Source: Corallococcus sicarius
GTDB lineage: Bacteria; Myxococcota; Myxococcia; Myxococcales; Myxococcaceae
Direction of reading: 5' to 3'
Length of the DNA: 40,644 bases
Assembly: GCF_003611735.1 (NCBI RefSeq)
Contig: NZ_RAWG01000062.1
Coordinates: 1 to 40,644 of the forward strand
A program made the translations under genes and the position numbers. Every line of letters begins with the position of its first letter. Position 1 is the first letter of the stretch. Under the pieces are notes generated by a model, which did no database searches, had not been told where the DNA came from, and worked only from the letters and a program-made list of their open reading frames with translations. Below are positions 28,855-38,045 of the stretch, piece by piece.

Positions 28855-29541
28855 TCAGGTGCCGGTGGCGGCCACCGGTTCGGATGGCAGGTGCGGCTCG
28901 ATGAGGCCGAACCCGCCTTCCTTGCGGCGGTAGACGATGGACAGCGCCTGCGACTGCTGGTTCTGGAAGACGTAGAAGTCGTTGTTCATCAAGTTCATCT
29001 GCATCACCGCGTCATCCACCGACAGCGACTGGATGGCCAGGTGCGTGGTGCGCACCAGGCGCGCGATGCCCGCCTCGGCCGCCTGCGCCGTGTCGGGCCG
29101 GGAGCCGGCCTTGGCCGGAGTCACGGGCGTGACGGACGCCTGGGCGGGCTCGCCGGCCTCGGTGGACTCCAGCGACTCGGAGACCTCGAAGACGTCGTGG
29201 CGGACCTTCAGCGTGTTCACCAGGTCCTGGCGGTGGTGCACCTTCTCCTTGCCGTGGTGCGACTTGAGCTTGTCGCGGTAGCGGCGCAGCTGCCGTTCGA
29301 TCTTGTCCATCGCGAGGTCGATGGACGCGTACATGTCATCGCTCTTCTCACGCCCCCGGAGGACCCAGGCGCCCGAGTGGATGGTGATGTCCGCGTGGTG
29401 CAGGTGCCGCTCCAACGACAGGACCACGTGGGCCTCTCCAGCCCGGTCCAGCAGTCGGTTCACCCGTTCGACCTTCTCACGGGCGTACTCCTTCAGGGAA
29501 TCCGACGCTCCGAACTGACGGAAGGTGATGTTGAGCTGCAT
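28855..29541 (-). CDS. hpf: Ribosome hibernation promoting factor, long form
   Basis: Long HPF binds the 30S decoding region and dimerises ribosomes into inactive 100S particles during starvation. I start it at ATG 29541 (MQLNITFRQFGASDSLKEYAREKVERV), with AGGAGG about ten bases upstream, giving 228 residues. The N-terminal S30AE domain (1-100) includes HHADITIHSG and SDDMYASIDLAMDKIERQLRRYRDK. A charged linker of about 65 residues leads to the dimerisation domain (about 165-222; SVDDAVMQMNLMNNDFYVFQN and VYRRKEGGFGLIEPH). It sits between the rpoN cluster and ptsN on the minus strand. Its upstream region holds direct and inverted repeats, as expected for a starvation-controlled gene. Confidence 0.96.
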   Translation of the reverse strand: MQLNITFRQFGASDSLKEYAREKVERVNRLLDRAGEAHVVLSLERHLHHADITIHSGAWVLRGREKSDDMYASIDLAMDKIERQLRRYRDKLKSHHGKEKVHHRQDLVNTLKVRHDVFEVSESLESTEAGEPAQASVTPVTPAKAGSRPDTAQAAEAGIARLVRTTHLAIQSLSVDDAVMQMNLMNNDFYVFQNQQSQALSIVYRRKEGGFGLIEPHLPSEPVAATGT

Positions 29542-29672
29542 GCGTGGCCGCCTCCTAGGGAGAGAGGTAAGCTCCGTCACAGATCAGAGACGGAGCCCAC
29601 GCCGAAAGCAACCCGTCCCTCCAGGTTGGCATTTCCCGTTCTCGACATGCGCGCGCGCAAGCGACCGCTAGA

Positions 29673-29689
29673 GGACACGTGTTGTGTCC
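29673..29689. promoter_or_regulatory. Inverted repeat upstream of hpf
   Basis: GGACAC-GTGTT-GTGTCC (29673-29689) is a perfect 6-base inverted repeat with a 5-base centre, about 130-150 bases upstream of the hpf start. It could be a regulator site; no protein is implied by the sequence. Confidence 0.4.
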
Positions 29690-29711
29690 GTTGCCGGTCA
29701 GGGGTGGGGCA

Positions 29712-29742
29712 TTCCGACCCGGGTCCCATTTTCCGACCCGGG
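29712..29742. promoter_or_regulatory. Paired 12-base direct repeat upstream of hpf
   Basis: TTCCGACCCGGG occurs at 29712-29723 and 29731-29742, 19 bases apart (about two helical turns). Read on the minus strand, each copy ends in CGGAA. Such spacing suggests cooperative binding by a regulator of hpf, or promoter elements of an alternative sigma factor. Confidence 0.4.
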
Positions 29743-29812
29743 CCCTGCCGGAATCCCCCGCGAGGTCCCCCGCGCGCGCCAGCGCCTGCCCGCCCGCCTC
29801 CGGAGCACGGCG

Positions 29813-30622
29813 TCAGGGAACGACGGAGAGCACGAAGTCCTGCGAGTGGAAGATGCCGCCGTCGCATGACGCCACGCCCACGCACTCGCGCACGACGCCG
29901 GCCAGGTCCGCGCCCATCGTGAGGGTGTGGTTCGCCTGCGGGGTGTTGGGCGGAATCGTGATGCTCACCTTGCCGCCCTCCTGCGTGGCGGTGAGGTTGG
30001 TGGGCGCCCGGCCGCCCTCGCGGAAGAGGACGACCTCGATGGGGCCAGGGACCTCCGTCGCGGGCTCCCAGAGGAACGCGTAGGTCTGCCCCACGCGCAG
30101 CCGGTCCGGGGCGCCCTCCCCCTGGAACGTGAACTGGCGCTTGGCCTTGGCGCCCTGGAGCACCAGCCGCACGGTGTGGGTGGCGTCCTGGAGCTGCACG
30201 GTGATGTCGCCCACCGGCTCCCGGCTCCACGCGGCCGGGTCGTAGTTGAAGAAGGCGCGGCTGTTCTCGCACGCGTCCGCGCGGCCCCCCACGTCCGACG
30301 CGCCGCCCGGCACCAGCGTCATGGGCTCGCCGTTGAAGGTGGCCGTCACGTCGTCGGCGAAGCGCGAGCACGGGCCGCCGTCCTTCGACACCGAGTAGCT
30401 GACCGTGAAGCGGTGCGCCCCCTGCGCGTCCGGCGTCAGGACGTCGTCCACGTCCGCCAGCGCGTAGGTGAGCGAGCGGTCCGACAGCTCCGCGAGCGAC
30501 ATGACCTTCGTCTCGCCGCCGCTACAGCCAGCCAGGGACACCAGTGACAGCAGGGTTCCAAACACACCGAGGGCGCGGAGGCCGCCCACGGTCCGACACG
30601 TGAAGAGCACAGGGAAGGACAT
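29813..30622 (-). CDS. Uncharacterised lipoprotein
   Basis: The 269-residue protein carries a lipoprotein signal ending in LVSLAGC, with C33 as the lipid-modified residue. The mature part is predicted to be all-beta, with four more cysteines (two near 83-118, two near 244-255: ECVGVASCDGG) likely paired in disulfides. No enzyme motif is visible. It starts 18 bases after the GNAT stop and probably shares its transcript. I do not recognise the family. Confidence 0.75.
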   Translation of the reverse strand: MSFPVLFTCRTVGGLRALGVFGTLLSLVSLAGCSGGETKVMSLAELSDRSLTYALADVDDVLTPDAQGAHRFTVSYSVSKDGGPCSRFADDVTATFNGEPMTLVPGGASDVGGRADACENSRAFFNYDPAAWSREPVGDITVQLQDATHTVRLVLQGAKAKRQFTFQGEGAPDRLRVGQTYAFLWEPATEVPGPIEVVLFREGGRAPTNLTATQEGGKVSITIPPNTPQANHTLTMGADLAGVVRECVGVASCDGGIFHSQDFVLSVVP

Positions 30623-30640
30623 GGCGCGGCCGACCCTAGC

Positions 30641-31282
30641 TCACTCCCGCGCGAGCAGTCCGGACAGACGCTGCGCCACGGCCGGCCACTCGGTGTCGAG
30701 GATGCTGTAGTACGCGCTGTCGCGCACGAGCCCGCCGCGCACCAGCATGTGGTTGCGCAGGATGCCCTCGAAGGTGGCCCCCAGGCGGGCGATGGCCGCG
30801 CGCGAGCGCTCGTTCCGCCGGTCCGTCTTCAGCTGCACGCGCATCACCGCCAGGGTGTCGAAGGCGTGGCGCAGGAGCAGGTACTTGCACTCGGTGTTCA
30901 CCCGCGTGCGCCACGCCCGCCGCCCCAGCCAGGTGGAGCCGATCTCCAGCGTGCGGAAGTCGCGGCTTATCTCCATGAAGCGCGTGGTCCCCACCACGTC
31001 CCCGCTCTGCCGCTCACAGATGGCGAAGGGGCGCTCGGTGCCCGCGTCCGCCGCCCGGAGCGCGGCGGCGACGTAGTCCGCCACGTCCGCCTCCGTGCGC
31101 AGCACGCGCGAGAAGTGCGCGAACAGCTCCGGCTCGCAGAGCGCCGCGAGCGCGGGCACGTGGGCCGTGGAGAGGGGCACCAGCCGCACCGCCGTCCCCT
31201 CCAGGGTGACGGGCGGCACGACGAGGGGCACGAGGTCGCGGCGGGGAGTTTCAGCGTCGGTGACAGGGGCGTGCGGGTCCAT
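30641..31282 (-). CDS. GNAT-family acetyltransferase, RimJ/RimL-like
   Basis: The 213-residue protein resembles the RimJ/RimL group, which acetylates N-termini of ribosomal proteins or other amines with acetyl-CoA. Visible signs are VRLVPLSTAHVPAL at 32-45, the central strand EIGSTWLGRRAWRTRVNTECKYLLLRHAFDTLAVMRVQLKTDRRNERSRAAIARLGATFEG at 113-173 and the closing strand region RDSAYYSILDTEWP. The glycine loop for CoA phosphate is replaced by RRAWRTRVNT, a substitution seen in this subgroup. It follows rpoN after 63 bases and precedes a lipoprotein gene. The substrate is unknown. Confidence 0.85.
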   Translation of the reverse strand: MDPHAPVTDAETPRRDLVPLVVPPVTLEGTAVRLVPLSTAHVPALAALCEPELFAHFSRVLRTEADVADYVAAALRAADAGTERPFAICERQSGDVVGTTRFMEISRDFRTLEIGSTWLGRRAWRTRVNTECKYLLLRHAFDTLAVMRVQLKTDRRNERSRAAIARLGATFEGILRNHMLVRGGLVRDSAYYSILDTEWPAVAQRLSGLLARE

Positions 31283-31345
31283 GGACCCGCTTCATGCCCC
31301 ACTTCCGGCCCGGATGTGCAGGGCCGGGTCGCGGGCCTCCGCTAG

Positions 31346-32866
<1,521 letters not shown>

Positions 32867-32914
32867 GAGGGGGCGTCTCCAGTGGACGGGCATGCCACTT
32901 GAATGGAGTTTCCA

Positions 32915-32930
32915 ATCAAGGACCGTGCCA
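32915..32930 (-). promoter_or_regulatory. Sigma-54-like promoter upstream of rpoN
   Basis: On the minus strand 32930 to 32915 reads TGGCACGGTCCTTGAT. It matches TGGCACG-N4-TTGCW except that the -12 GC is GA. The predicted start is near 32904, 38 bases before the ATG. The -12 deviation makes function uncertain. Confidence 0.4.
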
Positions 32931-32982
32931 ACCTAACAAGGACCCTCGGCCACGTCCAGTGCCCCTCCGCGTGGTTCCTGGA

Positions 32983-33004
32983 TTGCAGTGTGAGAAATCT
33001 GCAA
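32983..33004. promoter_or_regulatory. Inverted repeat between lptB and rpoN
   Basis: TTGCAG (32983-32988) and CTGCAA (32999-33004) form a perfect inverted repeat with a 10-base centre, so the two half-sites lie on nearby faces of the helix. It lies about 53 bases upstream of the sigma-54-like site and could bind a dimeric regulator of rpoN. Confidence 0.35.
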
Positions 33005-33118
33005 GAAATCCAGAAGGTTGCCACAACCCCCGCCTGCCTGCCCGATGTTCAAACGTCGACGCAAAAGCGGGGCCAACTTCACCCGGAGCATCTGGAGGCA
33101 CACGCAGCGTCTGGATCG

Positions 33119-33862
33119 TCAGGGCGCTTGTAAACGGAAGCGGTCTCCCAGGTAGACGGCTCTGGCACGGGCGGACCCGGCGATCTGCGCGGGGGTGCCC
33201 TCTTCCAGGATTTGCCCCTGTGCGATAATGTAGGCCCGGTCACAGATGCCCAGGGTGTCCTGGACGTTGTGGTCGGTGATGAGGATGCCCAGGCCCCGCT
33301 CGCGCAGCAGGTGGATCTGCCGCTGGAGGTCGCCCACGTTGATGGGGTCCACGCCGGCGAAGGGCTCATCGAAGAGGATGAAGCGGGGGGCGGGGATGAG
33401 GCTGCGGGCAATCTCCGCGCGCCTGCGCTCGCCGCCGGAGAGCGTCTCGCCCCAGGACTCGCCCACGTGGGTGAGGCCGAACTCCTCCAGGAGGGTGTCG
33501 GCGCGCTTCTCCCGCTCCGCCCGGGAGAGCCCCTTCTGGAGCTCCAGGACGGCCAGGAAGTTCTGGCGCACCGTGAGCTTGCGGAAGACGGAGGCCTCCT
33601 GTGGCAGGTAGCCCACGCCCCGGCGCGCGCGGCGGTGCATGGGCAGGTGGGTGAGGTCCTCGTCCCCCACGCGCACGCGGCCCGCGTCCGGCGTCACCAG
33701 CCCCACCACCATGTTGAAGCTCGTCGTCTTGCCGGCGCCGTTGGGGCCCAGCAGGCCCACCACCTCGCCCGGGGCGACGTTGAAGGAGACGCCCTGCACC
33801 ACCTGGCGGCGGCGGAAGGCCTTCTGGAGCCCTTCCGCGTACAGCTTCGCGCCATCCGTCAT
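33119..33862 (-). CDS. lptB: LPS export ABC ATPase
   Basis: LptB powers extraction of lipopolysaccharide from the inner membrane and its passage along the Lpt bridge. The 247 residues contain Walker A GPNGAGKT at 39-46, the signature LSGGE at 141-145, Walker B ILFDE at 162-166 and the switch histidine H198. [18 protein letters not shown] is typical of LptB. I start it at ATG 33862 ([16 protein letters not shown]), overlapping the lptA stop by 4 bases. The frame extends upstream only as an arginine-rich read-through of lptA. It ends the acyltransferase-lptC-lptA-lptB run; about 250 bases separate it from rpoN. Confidence 0.95.
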   Translation of the reverse strand: MTDGAKLYAEGLQKAFRRRQVVQGVSFNVAPGEVVGLLGPNGAGKTTSFNMVVGLVTPDAGRVRVGDEDLTHLPMHRRARRGVGYLPQEASVFRKLTVRQNFLAVLELQKGLSRAEREKRADTLLEEFGLTHVGESWGETLSGGERRRAEIARSLIPAPRFILFDEPFAGVDPINVGDLQRQIHLLRERGLGILITDHNVQDTLGICDRAYIIAQGQILEEGTPAQIAGSARARAVYLGDRFRLQAP

Positions 33863-34515
33863 GGCGCGGTGCCTCCCGGCGGCGCGGGCCTGGGCGTCGC
33901 GGGGGTCTTCTTGCGGGTGCCGGGGGCGACGGTGGAGTTGGGGGACTCCACGAGGATGCGGGCGTTCTCCACCTCCACGCGCTCGTTGCCCAGCACCAGG
34001 CGCACCTTGGTGCCGGTGACGTAGGTGTTGCCCTGGCGGGCCTCCGGGGAGCCCGTCACCACCAGCACGCCGGAGGGGACGTCGTAGTCGGCGCGCTCGC
34101 CGCGGGCCTGCCGGTCGCCATCCACGGCGCGCACGTTGCCGGCGCACACCACGCGCGTCACCTGGCGCGGCTGGTTGTAGTAGGCGGTCATCTTGTCGCA
34201 GCGGATGTCCATGGTCTGGTGCTTCACCCGCACGTTGCCGGTGAGCACCGCCTGGGCGCGGTCGCCGCTGACGTGGTCCGCGGAGAGGTCCACCGGGTTG
34301 CGCAGGTCCATGGGGGCCAGCGAGGCGCCCGGCGCGGGCAGCGGTGCGGGAGGCGTGCCCGCGTCGGGGGGCTTCGGGGCACCGGGCTTCGGCGTCACGG
34401 AGCCGGGCTTCGGGGCCACGGCCTGCGTGCCCGGGGCGGCAGGCGGCGTGGCCTGGGCGGCCTGGGCCGGTACGGGCTGGGCCAGGAACAGCGCCATCAC
34501 GAGGAACTCAATCAC
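33859..34515 (-). CDS. lptA: LPS transport periplasmic protein LptA (OstA-like) with proline-rich linker
   Basis: LptA forms the periplasmic bridge that carries lipopolysaccharide between the membranes. The N-terminus ([19 protein letters not shown]) is a signal peptide. A linker of about 45 residues follows, very rich in Pro, Ala, Gly and Lys ([18 protein letters not shown]), which is unusual. Then comes the OstA beta-jellyroll domain at about 70-195 ([75 protein letters not shown]) and another Pro-rich tail. It overlaps lptC upstream and lptB downstream by 4 bases each. Assignment rests on the domain and the neighbours. Confidence 0.9.
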   Translation of the reverse strand: MIEFLVMALFLAQPVPAQAAQATPPAAPGTQAVAPKPGSVTPKPGAPKPPDAGTPPAPLPAPGASLAPMDLRNPVDLSADHVSGDRAQAVLTGNVRVKHQTMDIRCDKMTAYYNQPRQVTRVVCAGNVRAVDGDRQARGERADYDVPSGVLVVTGSPEARQGNTYVTGTKVRLVLGNERVEVENARILVESPNSTVAPGTRKKTPATPRPAPPGGTAP

Positions 34516-35063
34516 TGCGTCGCTCCACCCAGCACGGTCTCGACCGCGCCCTCGAAGGTGAACGTCTCATCCGGGGCGGACAGCACGAAGCGGTCCGCCC
34601 GCATCTGGTAGTCGGGGCCCTTCATCGTCACGCCCTCCTCGCCATGCGCCCGCTGCACCGTGGCGTCGTACGTGAGCTTCGGCGTGCGGGCCACCATGCC
34701 GTCGCCCGTGCGGACGACGACACCTCCGGTGCCCACCCACTGTCTGGACGCGAGGCTGCCGTCCATATTCGGGGCCGTGATTTCCGTCCCGCCCTCCAGG
34801 GGGAGGGGCGAGCTGCGTGTGCCCTGGCCGGGCGGCAGCCGCACGGTCACGTTCGTCGCCTGCACCTCGCCGCCCGCGCGTCGGTAGAGGACGCGCGCGG
34901 CGGTGCCAGAGACCACCAGCTTGTCGCCTTCGAACGAGCGCAGGCGCGCGCCCTCCAGCACCACGTCCGGGCGCGGCTCGTTCGCGGCGCCCTCGGCGGG
35001 CCGGCGCGGCGCGCAGGCGGTGGCGAGGAGTCCCAGGAAGCTCAAGGCAAGCAGGCGCGACAC
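34512..35063 (-). CDS. lptC: LptC-like LPS export protein, lipoprotein form
   Basis: LptC links the LptBFG exporter to LptA. I start it at GTG 35063, which has AAGGAAGG just upstream, giving 183 residues. The N-terminus SRLLALSFLGLLATACAP looks like a lipoprotein signal rather than the usual plain membrane anchor. The rest fits the LptC/OstA fold: LEGARLRSFEGDKLVVSGTAARVLYRRAGGEVQATNVTVRL, then GGVVVRTGDGMVARTPKLTYDATVQRAHGEEGVTMKGPDYQMRADRF. It starts 13 bases after the acyltransferase stop and overlaps lptA by 4 bases. The name is supported by the operon; the sequence alone would say LptC-family. Confidence 0.85.
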   Translation of the reverse strand: MSRLLALSFLGLLATACAPRRPAEGAANEPRPDVVLEGARLRSFEGDKLVVSGTAARVLYRRAGGEVQATNVTVRLPPGQGTRSSPLPLEGGTEITAPNMDGSLASRQWVGTGGVVVRTGDGMVARTPKLTYDATVQRAHGEEGVTMKGPDYQMRADRFVLSAPDETFTFEGAVETVLGGATQ

Positions 35064-35076
35064 GGGTCCTTCCTTA

Positions 35077-36030
35077 TCACCGCGACGGGGCGGACGCTGT
35101 GTCGGCAAGGGCCGGGCGGGCGTCCTCGGGAGGACGCGTCTTCCACCGTTGGTGCATCCACACCCACTGTTCGGGCGCCCGGCGGATGGCCGCCTCGATG
35201 CGCTGCGACAGGGCGGCGGTGAGGGCCTGGACGGCCTGCTCGCGGTCCGTCACCTCCGGGGCAGGCACCTCCTCCATGGTGAGCCGGTAGCCCGGGCCCT
35301 CGCGCTGGCAGAAGCCCACCACCACCGCCGCGCCGGTGCGCAGCGCCAGGTCCGCCGCCGCGCGCGGGGTGGCGGCCAGCTCCCCGAAGAAGGGCACGAA
35401 GACGGACTGCACCCTGGTGTCCTGGTCGATGAGGATGCCGAGAATCTCCCCGCTGCGCAGGGCCCGGAGCATGGCCCGGGCCGCGCCCTCCTGGCCGCGC
35501 CAGATGCTGCGCACCCCGCCCTTCGCCCGGAAGTCCTCCACGAGCGCGGTGAGGCGCGGGTCGCTGGTCTCCTTCGCGATGCTCTGGCTGGGGTAGCCCG
35601 CCTTCGCCACGCGCCGGGCGAGCAGCTCCCAGTTGCCCACGTGGCCGGACACGAAGACGACGCCCTTCCCCCGGGCCAGCGCGGCCTCCAGCACCCGCCG
35701 GTCCTCGGCGGGCCAGGACACCAGGGTCTCCAGCCCGGCCTCCAGCGCGCGCGTGGAGGCGACCTCCAGGGCGGCGGCGGCCAGGTGGCGGAAGGCGTCA
35801 CGGGCGAGCGCGTCACGTTCGGCGTCGCTGCGGTCGGGGAAGGCGCGGGCGAGCGACTTGAGGGCCTTGCGCCGCTCGCCGCCGGCCAGGGCATAGGCCC
35901 AGCCGCCCAGCGTCATCCCCAGGGCGCGGGCCGTCCCCAGCGAGAGGAACTGGAGCAGGCGCAACATCCCGGCGATGAGCAGGTAGCGCAGGGTACGCTT
36001 CAGGCGCTTAGTTAGGGGAGGACGCTCCAC
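35077..36030 (-). CDS. Lipid A acyltransferase-like protein (LpxL/HtrB family)
   Basis: The 317-residue protein belongs to the lysophospholipid acyltransferase group that adds secondary acyl chains to lipid A. The catalytic HxxxxE box is H130-VGNWE135 (SGHVGNWELLARR), and the later blocks IDQDTRVQSVFVPFFGELAATPRAAADLALRTGAAVV and WVWMHQRWKTRP are typical. A hydrophobic N-terminal segment (TLRYLLIAGMLRLLQFLSLG) anchors it to the inner membrane. I start it at GTG 36030, with GGAGAC about seven bases upstream; a longer frame would run into astB on the other strand. It opens the lptC-lptA-lptB run, joining lipid A acylation and LPS transport. Confidence 0.88.
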   Translation of the reverse strand: MERPPLTKRLKRTLRYLLIAGMLRLLQFLSLGTARALGMTLGGWAYALAGGERRKALKSLARAFPDRSDAERDALARDAFRHLAAAALEVASTRALEAGLETLVSWPAEDRRVLEAALARGKGVVFVSGHVGNWELLARRVAKAGYPSQSIAKETSDPRLTALVEDFRAKGGVRSIWRGQEGAARAMLRALRSGEILGILIDQDTRVQSVFVPFFGELAATPRAAADLALRTGAAVVVGFCQREGPGYRLTMEEVPAPEVTDREQAVQALTAALSQRIEAAIRRAPEQWVWMHQRWKTRPPEDARPALADTASAPSR

Positions 36031-36048
36031 GACGCGTCTCCATATCCC

Positions 36049-37371
36049 ATGCGCGAATACAACTTCGACGGCCTCATTGGTCCGACCCACAATTACGCCG
36101 GCCTCTCGCCGGGCAACCTGGCGTCACAAACCCACGGGGGCCAGTCCAGCCAGCCCCGGGAGGCGGCGCTCCAGGGACTGGAGAAGATGCGCTTCGTCGC
36201 GGAGCTGGGCGTGGGGCAGGCGGTGCTGCCGCCCCAGCCGCGCCCGTCCCTGCGCACGCTGCGCACGCTGGGCTTCACGGGCACCGACGAGGAGGTCATC
36301 ACGCGCGCCGCGCGCGACGCGGAGCACCTCCTGCGCCTCACCTCCAGCGCCTCCGCCATGTGGACGGCGAACGCGGCCACCGTCGCGCCGTCGGCGGACA
36401 CCGCGGACGGCCGGGTGCACCTGACGCCCGCGAACCTCACGCAGATGTTCCACCGCGCCATCGAGGCGGACACCACCCACGCGGTGCTGCGCGCCATCTT
36501 CGCGGATCCGAAGCACTTCCAGGTCCATGCCCCGCTGCCGGGCGCCGCGCACTTCGCGGACGAGGGCGCGGCGAACCACACGCGCCTGGAGACGCGGGGG
36601 CACAAGGCGGTGCACCTGCTCGCGTGGGGCCGCAGCGCGTGGCAGGACGTGAAGGGGCCGCAGCGCTTCCCCGCGCGTCAGACGCTGGAGGCAAGCGAGG
36701 CCCTGGCGCGGCTGCACCAGCTGGACCCCGGGCAGGTCGTCCTTCCGCAGCAGCATCCGGACGGCATCGACGCGGGCGCGTTCCACACCGACGTGCTCGC
36801 GGTGGGCAACGAGCGCTTCCTCATGCTGCACGCGCTGGCGTTCGTGGACCACCCCGCGCTCCTCCAGACGCTGCGCCAGAAGCTGGGGGCGGACTTCCGC
36901 TCCGTGGTGGCGACGAACGACGAGCTGCCGGTGAAGGACGCGGTGAAGGCCTACCCGTTCAACTCGCAGGTGCTGTCGCTGCCGGACGGCACCATGGCCA
37001 TCGTCGCGCCCATCGAGAGCCGCGAGACGCCCCACGCGCGCGCCTTCCTGGAGCGCGTCGTCGCCGAGGACAACCCGGTGAAGGCGGTGCACTACCTGGA
37101 CGTGCGGCAGTCCATGAACAACGGCGGGGGCCCGGCGTGCCTGCGCCAGCGCATCTCCCTGACGGACGCGGAGCGGGCCGCCATCACCGCGGATGTCTTC
37201 TACTCACCCGCCCTGCACGAGACGCTGGCGGCCTGGGTGCGGCGCCACTACCGCGACGTGCTGCGCCCCGACGACGTGAGGGATCCGCTGCTGGCGCGCG
37301 AGACGATGACCGCGCTCGACGAGCTGACGCGCCTGCTCAAGCTGGGCAGCGTGTACGATTTCCAGCAGTAG
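36049..37371 (+). CDS. astB: N-succinylarginine dihydrolase
   Basis: AstB hydrolyses N2-succinylarginine to succinylornithine, ammonia and CO2, the second step of the arginine succinyltransferase pathway. The 440-residue protein begins with the characteristic MREYNFDGLIGPTHNYAGLSPGNLAS. The catalytic triad of the pentein-fold family is at E172 (FADEGAANHTRL), H246 (GAFHTDVLAVGNE) and C364 (MNNGGGPACLRQR), close to E. coli E174, H248 and C365. The other ast genes (A, C, D, E) are not in this window. Its start lies only 18 bases from the divergent acyltransferase start, so each promoter must overlap the other gene or be very compact. Confidence 0.96.
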   Translation: MREYNFDGLIGPTHNYAGLSPGNLASQTHGGQSSQPREAALQGLEKMRFVAELGVGQAVLPPQPRPSLRTLRTLGFTGTDEEVITRAARDAEHLLRLTSSASAMWTANAATVAPSADTADGRVHLTPANLTQMFHRAIEADTTHAVLRAIFADPKHFQVHAPLPGAAHFADEGAANHTRLETRGHKAVHLLAWGRSAWQDVKGPQRFPARQTLEASEALARLHQLDPGQVVLPQQHPDGIDAGAFHTDVLAVGNERFLMLHALAFVDHPALLQTLRQKLGADFRSVVATNDELPVKDAVKAYPFNSQVLSLPDGTMAIVAPIESRETPHARAFLERVVAEDNPVKAVHYLDVRQSMNNGGGPACLRQRISLTDAERAAITADVFYSPALHETLAAWVRRHYRDVLRPDDVRDPLLARETMTALDELTRLLKLGSVYDFQQ

Positions 37372-37387
37372 GCCGTGCGCAAGCCTT

Positions 37388-37424
37388 GCCTGCCCGCCCT
37401 CCGAAGCGCCGGACGGGCGCAGGC
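37388..37424 (+). terminator. Imperfect long hairpin after astB
   Basis: GCCTGC-CC-GCCC-TCCG (37388-37403) pairs with CGGA-C-GGGC-GCAGGC (37410-37424), giving 14 base pairs with two small bulges. It begins 17 bases after the astB stop. No T-run follows. Confidence 0.4.
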
Positions 37425-37506
37425 AGGCGCGTCCGCCCTGGACCGAATGGCGAATGGCCCCACGCGTCGTCCGGACACACCTTCATGGCAAGGAGGTGAC
37501 GTCCCC

Positions 37507-38040
37507 ATGATCCCGACCGCCATCCAGCAGTACCTCCGGCGCCATCGCGTCCCCTTCGAGCGCTATGCCCACGCTCGGGCTGAGAGCGCGATGGAGCTGG
37601 TGGAGGTCCTGAATGTGCCGAGCTGGCGCGTGGCCAAGTCCGTCATCGTGAAGGCGAACCGACAACCGTGGATCATCGTCGTGCCCGCGCTCGCCTCGGT
37701 GGACCTGCGCCAGGTGCGCGACATGCTGGGCGCTCACTCGGTGCGGCTGGCCACGGAGGCCGAGTTCGTCGACCACTTCCCGGGGTGTGAGCCGGGGGCC
37801 GAGCCGCCTTTCGGAGAGCTGTACGGCATGCCCGTGGCGATCGATGAGTCGCTCAGCCTCAATGAGCGCCTGCTCTTTCGCGCGGGCTCGCACGAGGAGG
37901 CCCTGGAGCTGCGCTTCCAGGACTTCGCGCGGCTGGAGTGGCCGCTGGTCGCGTCGTTCATCCAGCCCCCCTCCGAGGAGTCGCACGCGGAGGACGAGCC
38001 CTACCCGGGTTCCATCGAGGAGTCGGGCGCCCAGGCCTGA
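37507..38040 (+). CDS. YbaK/EbsC-type aminoacyl-tRNA deacylase
   Basis: Proteins of this family hydrolyse mischarged tRNAs in trans (for example Cys- or Ala-tRNA-Pro). Starting at ATG 37507 gives 177 residues, preceded eight bases earlier by AAGGAGGTGA, a full match to the 16S anti-Shine-Dalgarno. Upstream codons in the same frame are not part of the fold. Family features are K44 in RVAKSVIVKANR, the strand IIVVPALASVDLRQVRDMLG, and the substrate-pocket loop FPGCEPGAEPPFGELYGMPVAIDESL at 91-116. The acidic C-terminal tail (SEESHAEDEPYPGSIEESG) is not part of the domain. Its stop is five bases from that of the convergent ligase-like gene. The cognate tRNA is unknown. Confidence 0.88.
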   Translation: MIPTAIQQYLRRHRVPFERYAHARAESAMELVEVLNVPSWRVAKSVIVKANRQPWIIVVPALASVDLRQVRDMLGAHSVRLATEAEFVDHFPGCEPGAEPPFGELYGMPVAIDESLSLNERLLFRAGSHEEALELRFQDFARLEWPLVASFIQPPSEESHAEDEPYPGSIEESGAQA

Positions 38041-38045
38041 TGTCG

